DNA of 64,000 bases from Drechslerella dactyloides (Eukaryota > Ascomycota > Orbiliomycetes > Orbiliales > Orbiliaceae). The stretch lies in assembly GCA_020064725.1 (NCBI GenBank), contig JAGTWJ010000007.1:992001-1056000 (forward strand). The letters are read 5' to 3'. Below are positions 45,562 to 58,167 of this stretch, piece by piece. The notes under the pieces were generated by a model. The model saw only the letters and a program-made list of their open reading frames with translations. It was not told where the DNA came from and made no database searches. Made by a program: the position numbers and the translations under genes. How positions within the stretch are numbered: the stretch's first letter is position 1; every line of letters begins with the position of its first letter.

Positions 45562-48500
45562 GGCGAAGCTTGAGAAGGACATTTGGACCACGTGGATTGT
45601 GTATCTTCACGCGTTCTAAAGTAGACAAGAAAAAAGGGCGTCGACGCCAGCTCAACTTGAAGCTGAAGAATAGATTTGTGAATCAATAATCAAATAACGT
45701 TGTAAGAGGTCCAAAGGAGGAGAAGGACTTCCGGAAAACAGGAACGAGATGATTTCAGTCAAGTCTGCGGAGGCTCGCATTGAGCCATACCCTGTCATTT
45801 GGAGTTCCTTGCAATGCCATGGTTCATTCGACTTCTAGCATCTATCGTCCACTAGTCACCAAATAACTTTCGCAGACAACTATTGTGTATACTAGCAAAG
45901 TATCAACTGTGGCCAAAAGCTAGACAGAAATACGGCTACATTGAAGATCTTCCGCGTGCTCAAATACGAAACAGAGATTAACCGTCCGCTCGGTCAATGG
46001 CTGGAAGGATTATGGAACATTCGATGGCTGCTGATCCCAGTCGTCGACATGCATGTTTGCTTGGGATTACCCGGGGAACTAGGCTCTAATTGGCTGCGAT
46101 GGTGGTCAGAGCGTTCGGACTGGGTCCCCCACAGAGACCTTCCGTCGCCTGAGTATTTCAGCAGCTAGAGGATCCCGTGGATCCCTAGGATATCGGCGGA
46201 GATAATCAGCTCAATCGAATCATCCCGAAGGCAAACTTGAGATCCGGCACAAACCAGTAGGATAGGCGTAATGCATTGTCAGAGCGTTCAACTAGCTAGC
46301 TGGCTTCCTTGCACAGTAACAACATATTCTCAAGATTCTCATGCTATCCTAGCAAGATGGATTACCCTGTTCTTTTCTGAAGTTTGAGACTTTACACCTT
46401 TTGCTTTAGCTGGACTTATTGAAGCCTTTGATAGCCGAGAACCCGTTGTCCGTGGTTTTGAGCTGCAATATTCATAAGGTGTCAACATGCATATGTATGC
46501 TTAATCGCTGGTTTATACAGAGCTGCGGAAATTGAGGTAGTGGGCGAAAGTTAAACGCGAGGCCAGCCAATTGTAAGCGCCGGAAAGATCCCTTATGTTG
46601 GGTAAAGGGACGACTTTCAGTTGGCAGGAAGCGCAATCTCGTGCCCAGACCGAGGAAGAAGCTAGGAATGCATTCTAGCGGTCCCTGTCTTATTCTCCAC
46701 CGCTCGAACCTTGGGCGGGTCTTTGTTGTCGTCTGTTGTATGTTGGCTTCAAGCTTCACCAGTGAATGGATAAAAGTTGGTTGGGTGACATACGGATGGT
46801 AATTACCAGATTCGGTCGCCGGCCGTCTGGACCGCTGTTCACGGTGATCCGCGGCGATCTCGAAGATCGTGTGTCGACGCCGCAACACACCCGCGTGCTT
46901 CCCCGCTTGGAGTTGCCCACGAGCTTGTCCGAACGCGAGCAGCTGGACAGTCTCGTGCTGGGCTTAGCTTGGCTTGTGGTGCATGCTAACGTTAACACAC
47001 CCAGTCGCCATCGACAAGCCGCCAACTTAATTGGCGCTGCCCATGCCGCTTTCTTCCTGGTGCGAGTGGTAATATTAGATCTGACCTGGCGCTGTGGCCT
47101 GCTGACAGAGTCAAACTTGCGAGATCTACACCTTCGCCAGCCCGGAATGTAAGTAGCGAGCAGGCGTCCTAATAGCTAGCTAGGTGGACAGTTGCAAGTT
47201 GAGCTGCTGTCATCAACGTGCGTGCGGGACATACGTACGCCTCATCCGGGTGGCAGACGCACGTCAGCGGTGTCCGATGAGGAAGGACGGAGTGTCATGC
47301 ATGAGAGCTCTCGTGCGTCTGCGAGCCTGCGTCGAGGGAGCAGGAGCTCTCGTTTGGCCGGCTGCAGTGCTGGTAGTAAGTATACTTGGCCGGACAATCG
47401 ATGTCAGCTCGGCTGGATCGCAGCTACGATGCCAACACAAATGTTCACGCAAGCGCAAGGGTAGATGCATCAATATGCGCACGTGTATTTGACGTGACAT
47501 CTAATTCCTTGATGTCATGTCAGTCTGGACCAGGAAAACGACGGGAATGTGCAGGTTAACTGGGGATTTAGCTTGGAATGCACAGCGTCGATAGGGCAAT
47601 CGGATTCGATTAGCCATATATGCAGCCGGATCCGCGGAATTGAATGTAACCGGATATCGAAAGGCTTGAAATTAAGGATGTGATAATTCTTAGCTCATAT
47701 TTGAGTATTCTCGGATTAGTTTTAAATTTTGGAGCAAGAAAAAGTCGGCCGGGAGAATGTAGTATTGTCTAGGGGTTTATCTCAAAGGGAGTTACACTCA
47801 AGGTATAACAATGTGCGTCATGCCCACATATCTAGGACAAATTCGAGATCAATAGATATAGGAATCTGACAGCACAAAGCCCATTTCTACCATCATTCGC
47901 GCGCGTACGCTGTATAGTAGACAAAATTGCCGAAACACGACAGGGAACCAACTCAAATATTTGATATCAATGTTGTTGAGAAAATCCGGAAAAGTGCATT
48001 ATTGGAACTGTGTCTCGCCTTTGCTTGCGAAACCAGGTAGCTCAAGGTGGAGACCATAAGAGTACTCGAGTCGAGTAGTTTGAAAAATTATCGTCTATAT
48101 CCTTCAAAGCGGAACGTACGATCTCAACGCGTTGCAACATGGAAGTTGAAATTGTATATCTGCTGCCTGAGCTTTCCGACTAATAACGGAGAACTAATCA
48201 TGACTATCTGCGCAGAGGCGTCTTGAGGTTCAATCACAGGCCCAGAAGGAACGTGAGAAAACGGCCCTTACATAAGAGTTATAAAGCATGCAATGATACA
48301 TGGAGTTAATGTGAATGCTTCGTGTTATTTATAATAGCATGCAACGATTGATCGTCCGTCGATAAGTCGACCCGGCCCGCTGCCATGCTCGTAGAAAAAA
48401 AAAGTGGAGACCGTCCCGTCAACGACGTTAAACCAAATCTATATCCCCTGATTTCAACGGAACCTGGAAGGCGGGTGCAGCCATAACGACATACAACAAT

Positions 48501-50125
48501 ACAACCATGCACATACACTTGACCCACCGCCATCGATCGATCGATTAAACTGAATCTACTCGATCCCCTGCAGTCCACCTGCGCATGAACGGTATGTGTC
48601 TCCACAGGGCGTCGCGTCAATGCAGCCGGCGAGCAGATGCTTGCCGAGCATATATAAATGTACATGTGCATGTACACACATCTGCTTACATCATGACTTA
48701 CCTAAGTCTGCAGGTGGATAGAATAGTGCACTGGTATAGTTTTTTAGAAACTTCTAACCGGCGTTAACTTTGAGTTGGCGGCACTCACTGGATATATATT
48801 CGACTACTTGGTAGTTATTTCGGCGGCAAATACGAGGTTATACTCGGTAATTCTGAACGGGATGGGATGGGATGGCAACTGTCATGTCATCCGAAAGCTG
48901 GCGAAACAGCCCGACTGAAGACGGACCGCGGGCGATTAAGTTAACTATCCCTGCCATGGTTGGTCGCAGAATCGGAAGCGCTGAAGCGGCCTCCGTGAGA
49001 TGACGGACAATTAGGGCTGGCAATATAATATAATATAGTAAGTTCAGTTATACGAAGCCCTAAAATGGATAGAGATTCGGTATAATACAATCTACTAGTG
49101 CTTGAAGCGGAAGCGGAAGTTAGTATTATAGACACCGGTGCCCCGCGATCAGGCGAGGGAAATTTTAAGCTTAATGGAAGCTATATTTCGATCGTGCAGA
49201 GGAACGCTGGTGATGAATTTCGTTTGCGTTTATGCCGCTCATACGAATATATGAACATGAATATTTTAGTCATAGGCGTATGTGCCAATGCTGGCGAGCT
49301 GCGTTAGTGAGGTTAAGGAGCACTCGCGCTTTACCTCCGGACAGATCGATTTATATGAATGCATGTAGGCATGTGCTCCGCTTAGAATATTCGAAATGCT
49401 CGGTGATATAATATGATCGCGTGCTGCTGCGCTGCTGAGTTCATGCTCCGTGCGGTGATGCTGTATGCAATTATGCGGCGTGCCGATTTGGGTGACATGA
49501 AGCGAACGAGGTACCGCTGCGGATATATATACAGCCGTCGGCTAACTACGTTGGGCTCGTTCGAATCGGTCACAGGAATATGATATCGAGAAGTATGTAG
49601 CGTAGGGGTCGATGGTGCTGTGGGCTCGCGCGTGGGTAGTTTCTAATTATACGACGCCGCAGTATATATATACTCTAACTCCGGAGCATAGATGCTCGAT
49701 CCCCGAGGGATTAACTGTTTGTGATGTGTCTATAGCGTTTCAAATTCTTTTTATACAGAGTCCGGAGTTTGCGACGATGCAGGTGTCGATATGCGAGTAG
49801 CCGCGACCGGAATAGGATGCTGCGGCACATGTATAACAGACGTAGCTATTAATTTGTGTGCACTTGCAAAAAAATCTGGCACAGCTCGATAATTAGACGA
49901 ATAAACACATAAATTAGGAGTCAGATGGATCAATACTTATGTCTGTCGTCCCGCCGTCAATGGATCAAGCGTGCGCTTTGTCGCTAGCGATTCATTTCCG
50001 GTGGATATGGACAATCGCGTGGGATCTGTCATGCATGAATCGAGTCGCATCTCGAAACGAAGCCATGTTCGCGCATCGCGCCGCGCTACTGCTTTGTGAG
50101 GGCGTTGGGGAATGCACTTTCAACC

Positions 50126-50425
50126 ATGCTACCCCAGGGCCCTAGGGTCCGACAATCATCAACTCCACAACTTGCGAAGGCTCTTGAGTTCAAGGATCCA
50201 GATGTCGTTTGTCGTTTGTGCCGCGTCAAGAGTTCGGGGAGCCGACTGATTCTCCGGAAGATGCGAGCATGCCGCGTCTTTTTCCGTGAATATCAGGCTC
50301 CCACTGTCAACTTTGTTTGTCACGGATGTATCAGGCAAAAAGATAGAGAGAAAGCTAAACGCCTTGAGGCAAAACGCTTAGGGTTGAAGGCTTGGAGACT
50401 TTCGCCATTGGCCACCACAATTTGA
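50126..50425 (+). CDS. candidate small protein with two CxxC motifs
   Basis: A 99-codon frame starting with ATG at 50126. It has CRLC and, about 35 residues later, CHGC, which could bind one zinc ion, followed by a basic, helical-looking tail (IRQKDREKAKRLEAKRLG). I do not recognise a family. There is no obvious TATA box or splice partner, and it sits alone in a gene-poor region, so it may be chance or the remnant of a larger gene. Confidence 0.22.
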   Translation: MLPQGPRVRQSSTPQLAKALEFKDPDVVCRLCRVKSSGSRLILRKMRACRVFFREYQAPTVNFVCHGCIRQKDREKAKRLEAKRLGLKAWRLSPLATTI

Positions 50426-52530
50426 CGTGCATGCACGTTTGCAATCGTGGCACAAGAGGGCCGGCCGGCACGTCGGATGCTGCTTGGCAGCAAAGCAGCA
50501 GCAGGATTTATAAAAATAAGTGCAGAATCGCTCCATGTTGCAGAATCTGGAAGCCTTCGACGACAGGGTCTGCCAATACGTGTTCATGCAACGTTCGTCG
50601 GTCCATTAGAATATATGCAGACATCGCATAGGCGGAAGAATTCATCCATGGAAGCTGCAGTAGGCTGGGTTTTGTGACAGAAAGTGCCCAATTAGGGCCT
50701 GACAGCTGGATCAGGTTAAGCATTTGCTATGTCGGTGCAGCTTCCAAGAGCGAGTGCTGTTTCAAGATTTCCGGCGACTCCTCACATTTGCGTGTTTTTG
50801 ATGTGCATGAAAGAGTAGGAGAAAGACAAAGGCGTAAGCTGCTAAAAGTGCGTTGAGTCGATGTGTCTGTGCGGTGGCCACGAATCCGAGTAAAATGTTG
50901 CAGAGTGTCTTGATGGAGATGATAGCGAGGCTGTCGGTGGCCATCTGATGGATACGGTCATGGATCACAAGGTGCTCCCCCATCACGGCGGAGTGGACGC
51001 ACGCAGGTCGACGTGAACATCGATGCCGTGATTAATGTTTGGGTGCCCCAGCACTGTATGGCGGCAGCCTTGTGACCAGCTGCACTTCCCCTCGTCTCAT
51101 GGCTAAAATATGTGTGCCGAATTGGTCGACTATTCGGCATTCGGCTAAGGGTCACGATCGAAGGCGTTCAAGGCAATTGGCTTGGGTGAAGGATAATGCA
51201 TGAAAAGGAATGGCCGAAAGGATCCTGACATTAACCTCAACTAGGAAAGCCATGACCATGACAGGATGCGTGCTCGGTGGATGGCGTTTGATGAGGGGGG
51301 GATCTGATCACAGCGGGAGAGGCATTTTGCATTTTATTTTATTTGATGAGAGAATGCGAAATGCGAATGCAAATGCGAATGGACGGCTCAGCAGCAATCC
51401 AACGTTCGAGATGCGGGCGGATTGATTGGATGGCGGACGTCCCGTGCTGCGAATCTGACTATCAGTTTCCCCTCGTAAAGCAGCTGCAGATTCGCGGGTC
51501 ATATTTATCGACCCGCGAGAAGAACGAACGTGAGCCTCGGTGCGTGTTTTGATAGAGGGCCGCACAGCACACGCAGTACGTCTGCCTTGGATCATTTGTC
51601 CAGACCTAGACATCAGCTACCCCGTCCAGCGGTTCAGCCACCGAAAGGCTGCTGCGTCTCTTGGGATCCGCTGCCCATGCCACCCCCCATGTCGAATAAG
51701 CAAAAGGGCCGTCGAGCGAAGCGGGTCCCACCAAAAATATCAAGCTCGATTTTGATAATGCTCCTTCGTTGGACGGTTCAGGATACCTGAAACCCCTCAT
51801 CCACGACATGACTGGGCTTCTATCTTTGCTCAGATTTGATAGTTGCAAATCCAGGCGAGGGAACAGGCGGCGAGCGATGCCTGAGGAACGCTCCAGCGAT
51901 TGATCGAGTGCAATCGTGGGCCGGCCCCCATCGTGTTTCGGGGGGCCCCAACCTGGCGGGTTCCATCTTCTGGCTCGGCTCGAACGTGACCCAATCGTCG
52001 AGGTGAGACCTCAGCAGTCGTGGGCCATCGGTCCCGGCGGGCCATGTTTGCTCGCTTCGTGATTTGATTATAGATTCATTAGTTCAGGATTATGCTCAGC
52101 AGCGATTCCGTCCGCAAGAGACGGTCTGCCAATTTGTCGGGGCTAGCGTCTGCGGTCTTGTATTCCTAAGACGGGAAGAATCCCAGCCTCATTTCAGCGC
52201 CAGCGCCTGCTCTTTTGATCCAGCGGTGTCAGCGAGGTGGATGTCTGTACTTGTATGTATGCACAGTTGTCCAGTCCACAGCAGATTCGCTCAGCCTGCC
52301 AGCGAACCAACCTTATTTCCACTGCAGTTGTTCTTCCTTTTTTATTTTTCCGACTTTTGTTTTCTCCTCCTTCCCCTCTTTGCCCTCCTTTTTCGTGCTT
52401 GGGAATACGTGCTCTCGGTCGGTTAGTTCGTTCGTTGTAACGCAGCCTCGGTGTCTTTATTGGGTGGGTTTTGCCTGGTGGTTAGATTATTAAAAAAGAG
52501 TCGTGCTCACAACAAACCGTCCGCCAGTTT

Positions 52531-52600
52531 GCCAGCCAGCCAGCCAGCCCGCCAGCCAGCCCGCCGCAAGCCAGCCAGCCAGCCTGCTGCCAGCCAGCCA
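52531..52600. repeat. CCAG tetranucleotide repeat
   Basis: About 70 bases of imperfect CCAG/CCCG units interrupted by short insertions. It lies about 0.7 kb upstream of the casein kinase I ATG, probably in or near its transcribed leader. Confidence 0.7.
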
Positions 52601-52728
52601 ACACCACTCGCTCAGGATCTACTCGCTGACCTTCTTCCCAGTCCCTTCCACAAACCTCCTCTTCAACCTCACCTCTTCCTTCCACCATCATCAACCTCGC
52701 CCTTTGTAAGGCTTCCCCCGTATCGCAG

Positions 52729-53116
52729 GTGAGTTCTCTCCTTCCGGTTTGCACCGTCCCTTGCCTCCCGTCGTCCTAGCCTCTGCCCCCCGGCTGCGTT
52801 CCCGCCATCCTCTTTCTTCCGGTCGGAATGTCAGCCTGAGCACGATCGTGTCGGTGCTCCCAAATATAGAGTTATACCGGGCTGTCTGTCTGCTGCCGGA
52901 CACCGCGGTACCTCCGCCAACAGACTCCTAGGTTGGTACAAAGAGGCACACCGGCACCATTCCGGCAAGCAAACAACTGCTACACGCACACACGCTTGCT
53001 CACGCCTTTCTCTTCCCCCACTGCCGAGAATCCTGTGGTATTTGCGTGTGGCTGTTGAGAATTTATTCTCTCTCCCTGAGAACATTATTTCTGACCAACC
53101 TGGTTTGTGCTTATAG
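52729..53116 (+). other. candidate 5' UTR intron of the casein kinase gene
   Basis: A strong donor (CAG followed by GTGAGT at 52729) and a plausible acceptor (TTATAG ending at 53116) flank 388 bases upstream of the ATG at 53306. The sequence before the donor is pyrimidine-rich like a fungal leader. Inferred from consensus only. Confidence 0.35.
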
Positions 53117-53305
53117 ATAGGACAGATCCGAAACTCTCCCATTCGGCTCGCCTCCTCAACCTTCCAACGCGTTCAATCTCCCTCAACATCTCTCCTGCCA
53201 ACGAATCCGAGGGCAAACTGTCAGAACTCGACATCAGAGCCCTTCCTCGCTTTCCAATCTAGTCAAATCAATCCTTTCGACGTCTACTCGAAAGGACCCC
53301 ATCAA

Positions 53306-55206
53306 ATGGCCAACCCAAATGTTGCCCCAGCGGCTCCGCCAGTAAGTCTTTTCGCCACTCTGTTACTTACCACTGTCCAGCTCTCCCCCGGAGACCGAAA
53401 AGCACCTCGTCCGAATGCCTTGCCATCCCTCGTTCCCGCACTCCCGAGCTTGCGTCGGAGACATCACGCTAAACGCTCCGTCATCTAGGATCTGAGGGTC
53501 GGGAACAAGTACAGAATCGGCCGAAAGATTGGTAGCGGTAGCTTCGGCGATATCTATCTTGGTATGGAATCCATCCTCCCTATTTTCCGGAGCCATTCTC
53601 CCCGGGTGGGGTAGGAATGCTAATTGGAATTTTCTCTACAGGCACCAACATCATCAGCGGTGAGGAGATTGCTATCAAACTAGAAAGCGTCAAGGCGAAG
53701 CACCCTCAACTGGAATACGAAGCCCGTGTCTACAAGTATGAAGAGATTCCTCCTAGGCATCTCCATGCCGTCGTGGCTACTCAAGGCGTGAATCACGTCA
53801 CTGATACTGGTTTGTTCATTCTAGATCTCTTGCTGGAGGCGTCGGTATCCCATTCGTTCGCTGGTTTGGTACAGAATGCGACTACAATGCCATGGTGCTG
53901 GACCTTCTCGGTCCCTCGCTGGAAGACCTCTTCAACTTTTGTAACAGAAAGTTCAGCCTGAAGACTGTGCTTCTTCTTGCCGATCAGTTGGTGAGTCAAA
54001 GCATCGCCACCACTCCGAGTCCTAGATTGTGGCTAATCTACTTTACCTGCACAGATCTCCCGCATCGAATACATCCATGCCAAGTCCTTCATCCACCGCG
54101 ATATCAAGCCGGACAACTTTTTGATGGGCATTGGAAAGAGAGGTAACCAGGTCAATGTCATCGACTTTGGCTTGGCCAAGAAATACCGTGACCCGAAGAC
54201 ACACTTCCACATCCCGTACAGAGAGAACAAGAACTTGACCGGCACCGCCCGATACGCCTCCATCAATACCCATTTGGGTGTCGGTATGTGAACTCACGTG
54301 ATCAAAGGCTGAAAACTGTCACGCTGACTAGGGGCACAGAACAATCCCGTCGTGATGACATGGAATCTTTGGGCTATGTCATGCTCTACTTCTGCCGTGG
54401 CTCCCTCCCATGGCAAGGTCTCAAGGCAGCTACTAAGAAGCAGAAGTATGACAGGATTATGGAAAAGAAGATGACGACCCCAACAGAGGTGCTTTGCCGT
54501 GGTTTCCCCAACGAGTTCGCCATCTATCTCAACTACACCCGCAGCTTGCGATTCGACGACAAGCCCGACTACAGCTACCTCCGAAAGATCTTCCGAGACC
54601 TCTTCGTCCGCGAGGGCTTCCAGTACGATTACGTCTTCGACTGGACCGTCTACAAATATGTATGTTGATACCCATAGACCCCGGAAAGCCATTCGCATTT
54701 GCTAACTATCCCTGCAGCAAAAAAACGCACAGCAGCTCGCTGCCACCCAACAGATGCAAGCCGCTGAGAGGGAGGAGGAGGATAAACGTCCCCGGATGAA
54801 CACCAATGCTGCTACCATGGGTCAGACCCCCGGGACGGGACCGACCATGGGTAGTTCTAGCAAGCCTGGCGCCGTAAGTGGTACTAGACGAAAGGTTGTT
54901 GAGCGCGGAAATGTTGATCCTGCTATGGATAGAGGTATGACCGGAAGTGACCGAATGTGAGTACAACGACCCGCCATCGCCGATCGCCGTGCTTTTCTGT
55001 CCGAACGTCAGATGAGCAAGGTGATAACGGGAGGCGCCGACATTATTCAACAACCACCAGACGCTCACGCGAAAGATTGTAGGCTACGATCCGCTAGCAA
55101 ATCCGCGCAGCCAAGTTCGACCGGACAACAATACGGAAACGCCAGTGGTCAACCAGCCTACCGTGTGAGCAAACAAGACGACGTCGGCGGCCGATGGGGT
55201 TACTAG
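53306..55206 (+). CDS. ckiA: casein kinase I (Hhp/Hrr25/CkiA type)
   Basis: Conserved Ser/Thr kinase of the CK1 delta/epsilon type, acting in growth, DNA repair, vesicle traffic and clock functions in known fungi. Eight exons: 53306-53341, 53489-53561, 53642-53735, 53825-53990, 54055-54283, 54340-54659, 54718-54956, 55083-55206; 1281 nt, 426 residues, every junction in phase with GT-AG ends. The glycine loop is IGSGSFGDIYLG (near 25-35), the ATP lysine is in EEIAIKLE, the catalytic loop HRDIKPDN is near 137, DFG lies in VIDFGLAKKY, and the CK1-specific KNLTGTARYASIN replaces the usual APE. LLGPSLEDLFN and VFDWTVYKY are also CK1 signatures. The tail after residue 310 is Gln-, Gly- and Ser-rich (QKNAQQLAATQQMQAAE) and ends GGRWGY. 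The last junction, which joins at an ATG codon, was chosen because it keeps a CK1-like tail (LRSASK). Confidence 0.95.
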
Positions 55207-57330
55207 TGATTTTAGCAGATTCTCTTGATATTTTTCTTTTATTGTTTTTTGGAGGTGGTTAGGATTCGACTTTGAACGATATTAAACACCAGGAAACCCA
55301 CAAAATCTCTTGCTATGACCGAATGACTTTCCCTTTCAACTTTTTTCTGCTGGACTGGATACGACACGAATGACTGGACGAAGAACAGCTTACGATAACA
55401 GATCCAATCCATTCACACAGGTTATTCGTCACTGCTGGATCCGCTTGCTTAATACTCCCTCCTCTTCCTCTTTGCGCTCTAGAGGATCGCATTCTTTTGG
55501 GATGTATAACACCTAACAAGCTCCTGCCAACCACCTCCTCTGTCTTCTTGCTATTATCGTTTTCCTGATTTACTGTTTTAATGCATGCCTTTGTTCTCGT
55601 TTGCGCGTTCGTCTGGCATTATGTTCCTCTTCTTTATGCAGCCTTTGCCCTTTGCCTCTTGCTTTTTTTTCCTTTTCTCAGCCTCTGACCGTCATCGGGT
55701 TCCCGATTCAGCCTGGAGACTGGGCCACTGGATTACAAATTTCTATCTCTGCCTTTTCTGCGACTTGTCCGCGATGGACCTCTCAATCACGGCTAGCATC
55801 TTTGAGGATATCTGCTCCCTGGCCGGGACAAATCGAGATGGCTGACGATATTATACCTAATCCGCTCTACTCCGACTATCCATATTCTGGATCGCCTTCT
55901 CAGAAGGAGAGAACCAGTAGGGATGGGATCATTTTTCTGCGAGGTCTATCCATCGATTCTAACGGGAACGTCTGATGCAAAAACAAGAAAAAAAAAGATA
56001 TTTTTGATAGCGATTCTTCTTTCCAAGTAAGCGAAACAGCCAATTATAGACTCGTCCGCTTCGACTTGGCGGATGGGGAAGGAAAGAAGAAGAGGTATCG
56101 TATATCGCACGATCAGACGCTCGAAGGATTAGATGGACGGGAAGGCTCAAATGGATCTCAACATCTACGAAACTGTCGTTTTCCAATCCTAGGAGAGGAG
56201 CGACTTGCTTTTGGGTATTTCCTTGCTTTTCCGCACGCGCGTCGACGATTTCGGGTTTTTTTTCTTCTAATTTGGAACGTTAAGAGCATGCATGTACTAT
56301 GGAAAGCATCCTGTAATAACCTGACACCGCCCTGTATTATCTTCATGCTTTCGGACTTTTCACGCGTTTGCTTTCGTGCAGCTATGCTTGACTTTTTTTG
56401 ATTTCTAGAATGCTTTGCTTTTAAGGGCTGCTGGGTGGGCATATGTTGCTGGGGATGGGGGGTGATTTGTGGTCTGGGTGCCGTGCTTGCGCGCACCTGA
56501 CTGCTGTTGCTTTTCACTACCTGGTAGCGTGTGTTCTCTCGAGGCTATTTGTTCTACACTGGGGTGGGTGAATACGGGGATGCCAGACTGATACATACAT
56601 ATTTTGCTTTCATTTTTTGATTTTTTGCTTGATGGTTTTGCTTCATGTACCGGGAAGGGGGATGAGAGGGATATGAAATAGGGCGGCTTCCGGGGAGGTT
56701 CTTTTTGAGGCCATCGCAGGGGAGAGAGGCGAGGAGTGAGGGGTACGATGAACAGATGGCTTCGTGGATATTTTGTTGTTCTGTTTCTCTGTTTTCTTTC
56801 TTCGACCTTCCTTATGTTTTCCCTTCCTTCCTTTCGATCCTTCGGGGACCTATTCTTTTGATTTTTCTTTGATTGTTTCTTTGCTTTCGATGGTATAGTT
56901 TCTTTGTTGACGTTGGGATCGCCTTGATAACCGCCTGGCGCCGATGTGGCTTCTGAGACTGGGAGGGTTGGAGGGTTCCGACTGATGCAATACGATCAAT
57001 ACAACCTGTTAACACGCGGTCCTTATATGATATCGTGGCTTCGTTATATATACACGTGCTGTAGTCCGCCCGGCTTCCCACGGTCAACGGTTCCCGAGAG
57101 CTGGATGCGCGAGAAGGCCAATCTAGATGGCCGGCTACGATCGGGTTGCTGCTCGTGGTTTAAGGTTTCACTGCTATAGAAAACACATTGCTCATAGGTG
57201 ACTATTATATTGGTATCCAAGTATACGTATGTGAAGGTACAATGAACGCCGGTTGCAACCACTGAAACGCCCGCTAATTATAACGCAGAGGATCTAATAT
57301 GTATGTACAAAGGTGATGACAGCGGGGTGA
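55207..57330. other. 2.1-kb intergenic region between convergent genes
   Basis: Between the 3' ends of casein kinase I (plus) and RRP40 (minus). It is rich in T and CT on the plus strand from 55500 to 56900, with no supported gene; the best plus frame (55601-55975) has no recognisable features. Part is likely the 3' UTR of the kinase gene. Confidence 0.5.
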
Positions 57331-58167
57331 CTACCGTCCACAGATCTTGCCGACGAGCTCGCGGGTACGAGACACCCCGCCGTCCGGGTCGTCCCACATG
57401 CGCTGCGCGTCAAAGGCGGTGAAGATGCGGACGACGGCGATGACCTCGCGCTGCGTTGCGGCATCGATCCACACGCGGCCGTTGCGGCCGACGATCATTT
57501 CGAAGGGGATTTTGGAAGACACGGCGCTTAGCAGCGGTTTGCCGAGCGTGTCCTCGGCCGCGAGCACCTTGACCATCGGCTGGGAGATTGACAGAACGTA
57601 CGGCGTTACCTCCGCGCGGTTGGCAAGGTCCTGATTTGTCGCGGTATTGTTCGACTTGTGCGAGAGGACCTCGCCAAAGTCCGTGGAGGGCACGGCGAGC
57701 TCGACGGCCTCGAGGTGCTTGTGGACCGTTGCGACGCGCGCGTAGATTGTCCCGCCGACGGGGATGTTGGGGCGCGCCTTGCGGACGGCGGCGGTGGTGC
57801 CCGCGTTGTTGGTGATGTAGGCGTCGTAGAGGATGGTGGCGGGCGTGGTGTAGGGTGTCAGCTGGACGACGAAGCCGTCGGCTGTGCTGCGGAGGAGGGT
57901 GACGAGGACGGCGTCCTGCACGGCGGGGTGGTAGTGGTGCGGCGTGTTGGTGATAGAGGCCGTGGGGCGCTTGGAGGAGGAGGAGGTGTGCAGGGCGCCG
58001 TGGCGGTAGGGCAGGATGGGCGTGGAAGGGGTGCTGGGGGAGAGGGTCAGGCCGGGGCCAAGGCGGAGGGTCTTAGGCTTGTTGGCCGTGGTGGATTCGT
58101 CGGGGGAGAGGAAGGGCGTCAGCTGGGGCAGCGGGTCGCCGGGGAGGACGAGCGCCGCTGAAGCCAT
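57331..58167 (-). CDS. RRP40: exosome cap subunit Rrp40
   Basis: RNA-binding cap subunit of the nuclear and cytoplasmic RNA exosome, which guides RNA into the Rrp44/Rrp6 nucleases. Intronless frame of 278 residues from an ATG at 58167. Three parts fit the family: an N-terminal domain beginning with LVLPGDPL and later LGPGL; an S1 domain in the middle (DAVLVTLLRSTADGFVVQ, IPVGGTIYARVATVHKHLE); and a C-terminal KH-like domain with FEMIVGRNGRVWIDA, matching the GxNG loop of Rrp40 (EXOSC3). The end (SRTRELVGKICGR) is typical. Length is similar to other fungal Rrp40 proteins, with a Ser/Thr/Pro-rich insertion between the N-terminal and S1 domains. It is transcribed away from SEC21; the two starts are 741 bases apart and may share a promoter region. 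Confidence 0.9.
   Translation of the reverse strand: MASAALVLPGDPLPQLTPFLSPDESTTANKPKTLRLGPGLTLSPSTPSTPILPYRHGALHTSSSSKRPTASITNTPHHYHPAVQDAVLVTLLRSTADGFVVQLTPYTTPATILYDAYITNNAGTTAAVRKARPNIPVGGTIYARVATVHKHLEAVELAVPSTDFGEVLSHKSNNTATNQDLANRAEVTPYVLSISQPMVKVLAAEDTLGKPLLSAVSSKIPFEMIVGRNGRVWIDAATQREVIAVVRIFTAFDAQRMWDDPDGGVSRTRELVGKICGR

Larger units (their letters stand above)
45562..53305. other. 7.7-kb gene-poor region
   Basis: No gene that I can identify with confidence. Many 60-130 codon frames on both strands conflict with each other (for example 46766-47152 plus and 46472-47025 minus). The best single candidate is the small CxxC protein at 50126-50425. Short repeats are present: GGATG units at about 48859-48875, AATGCG units at about 51352-51381, and CCAG units at 52531-52600. 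The last 800 bases contain the leader of the casein kinase gene. Confidence 0.5.

Noticed and set aside
57658..58161. 167-codon plus-strand Gly/Val-rich frame
   Set aside because: Antisense shadow of RRP40, caused by its GC-rich codons.
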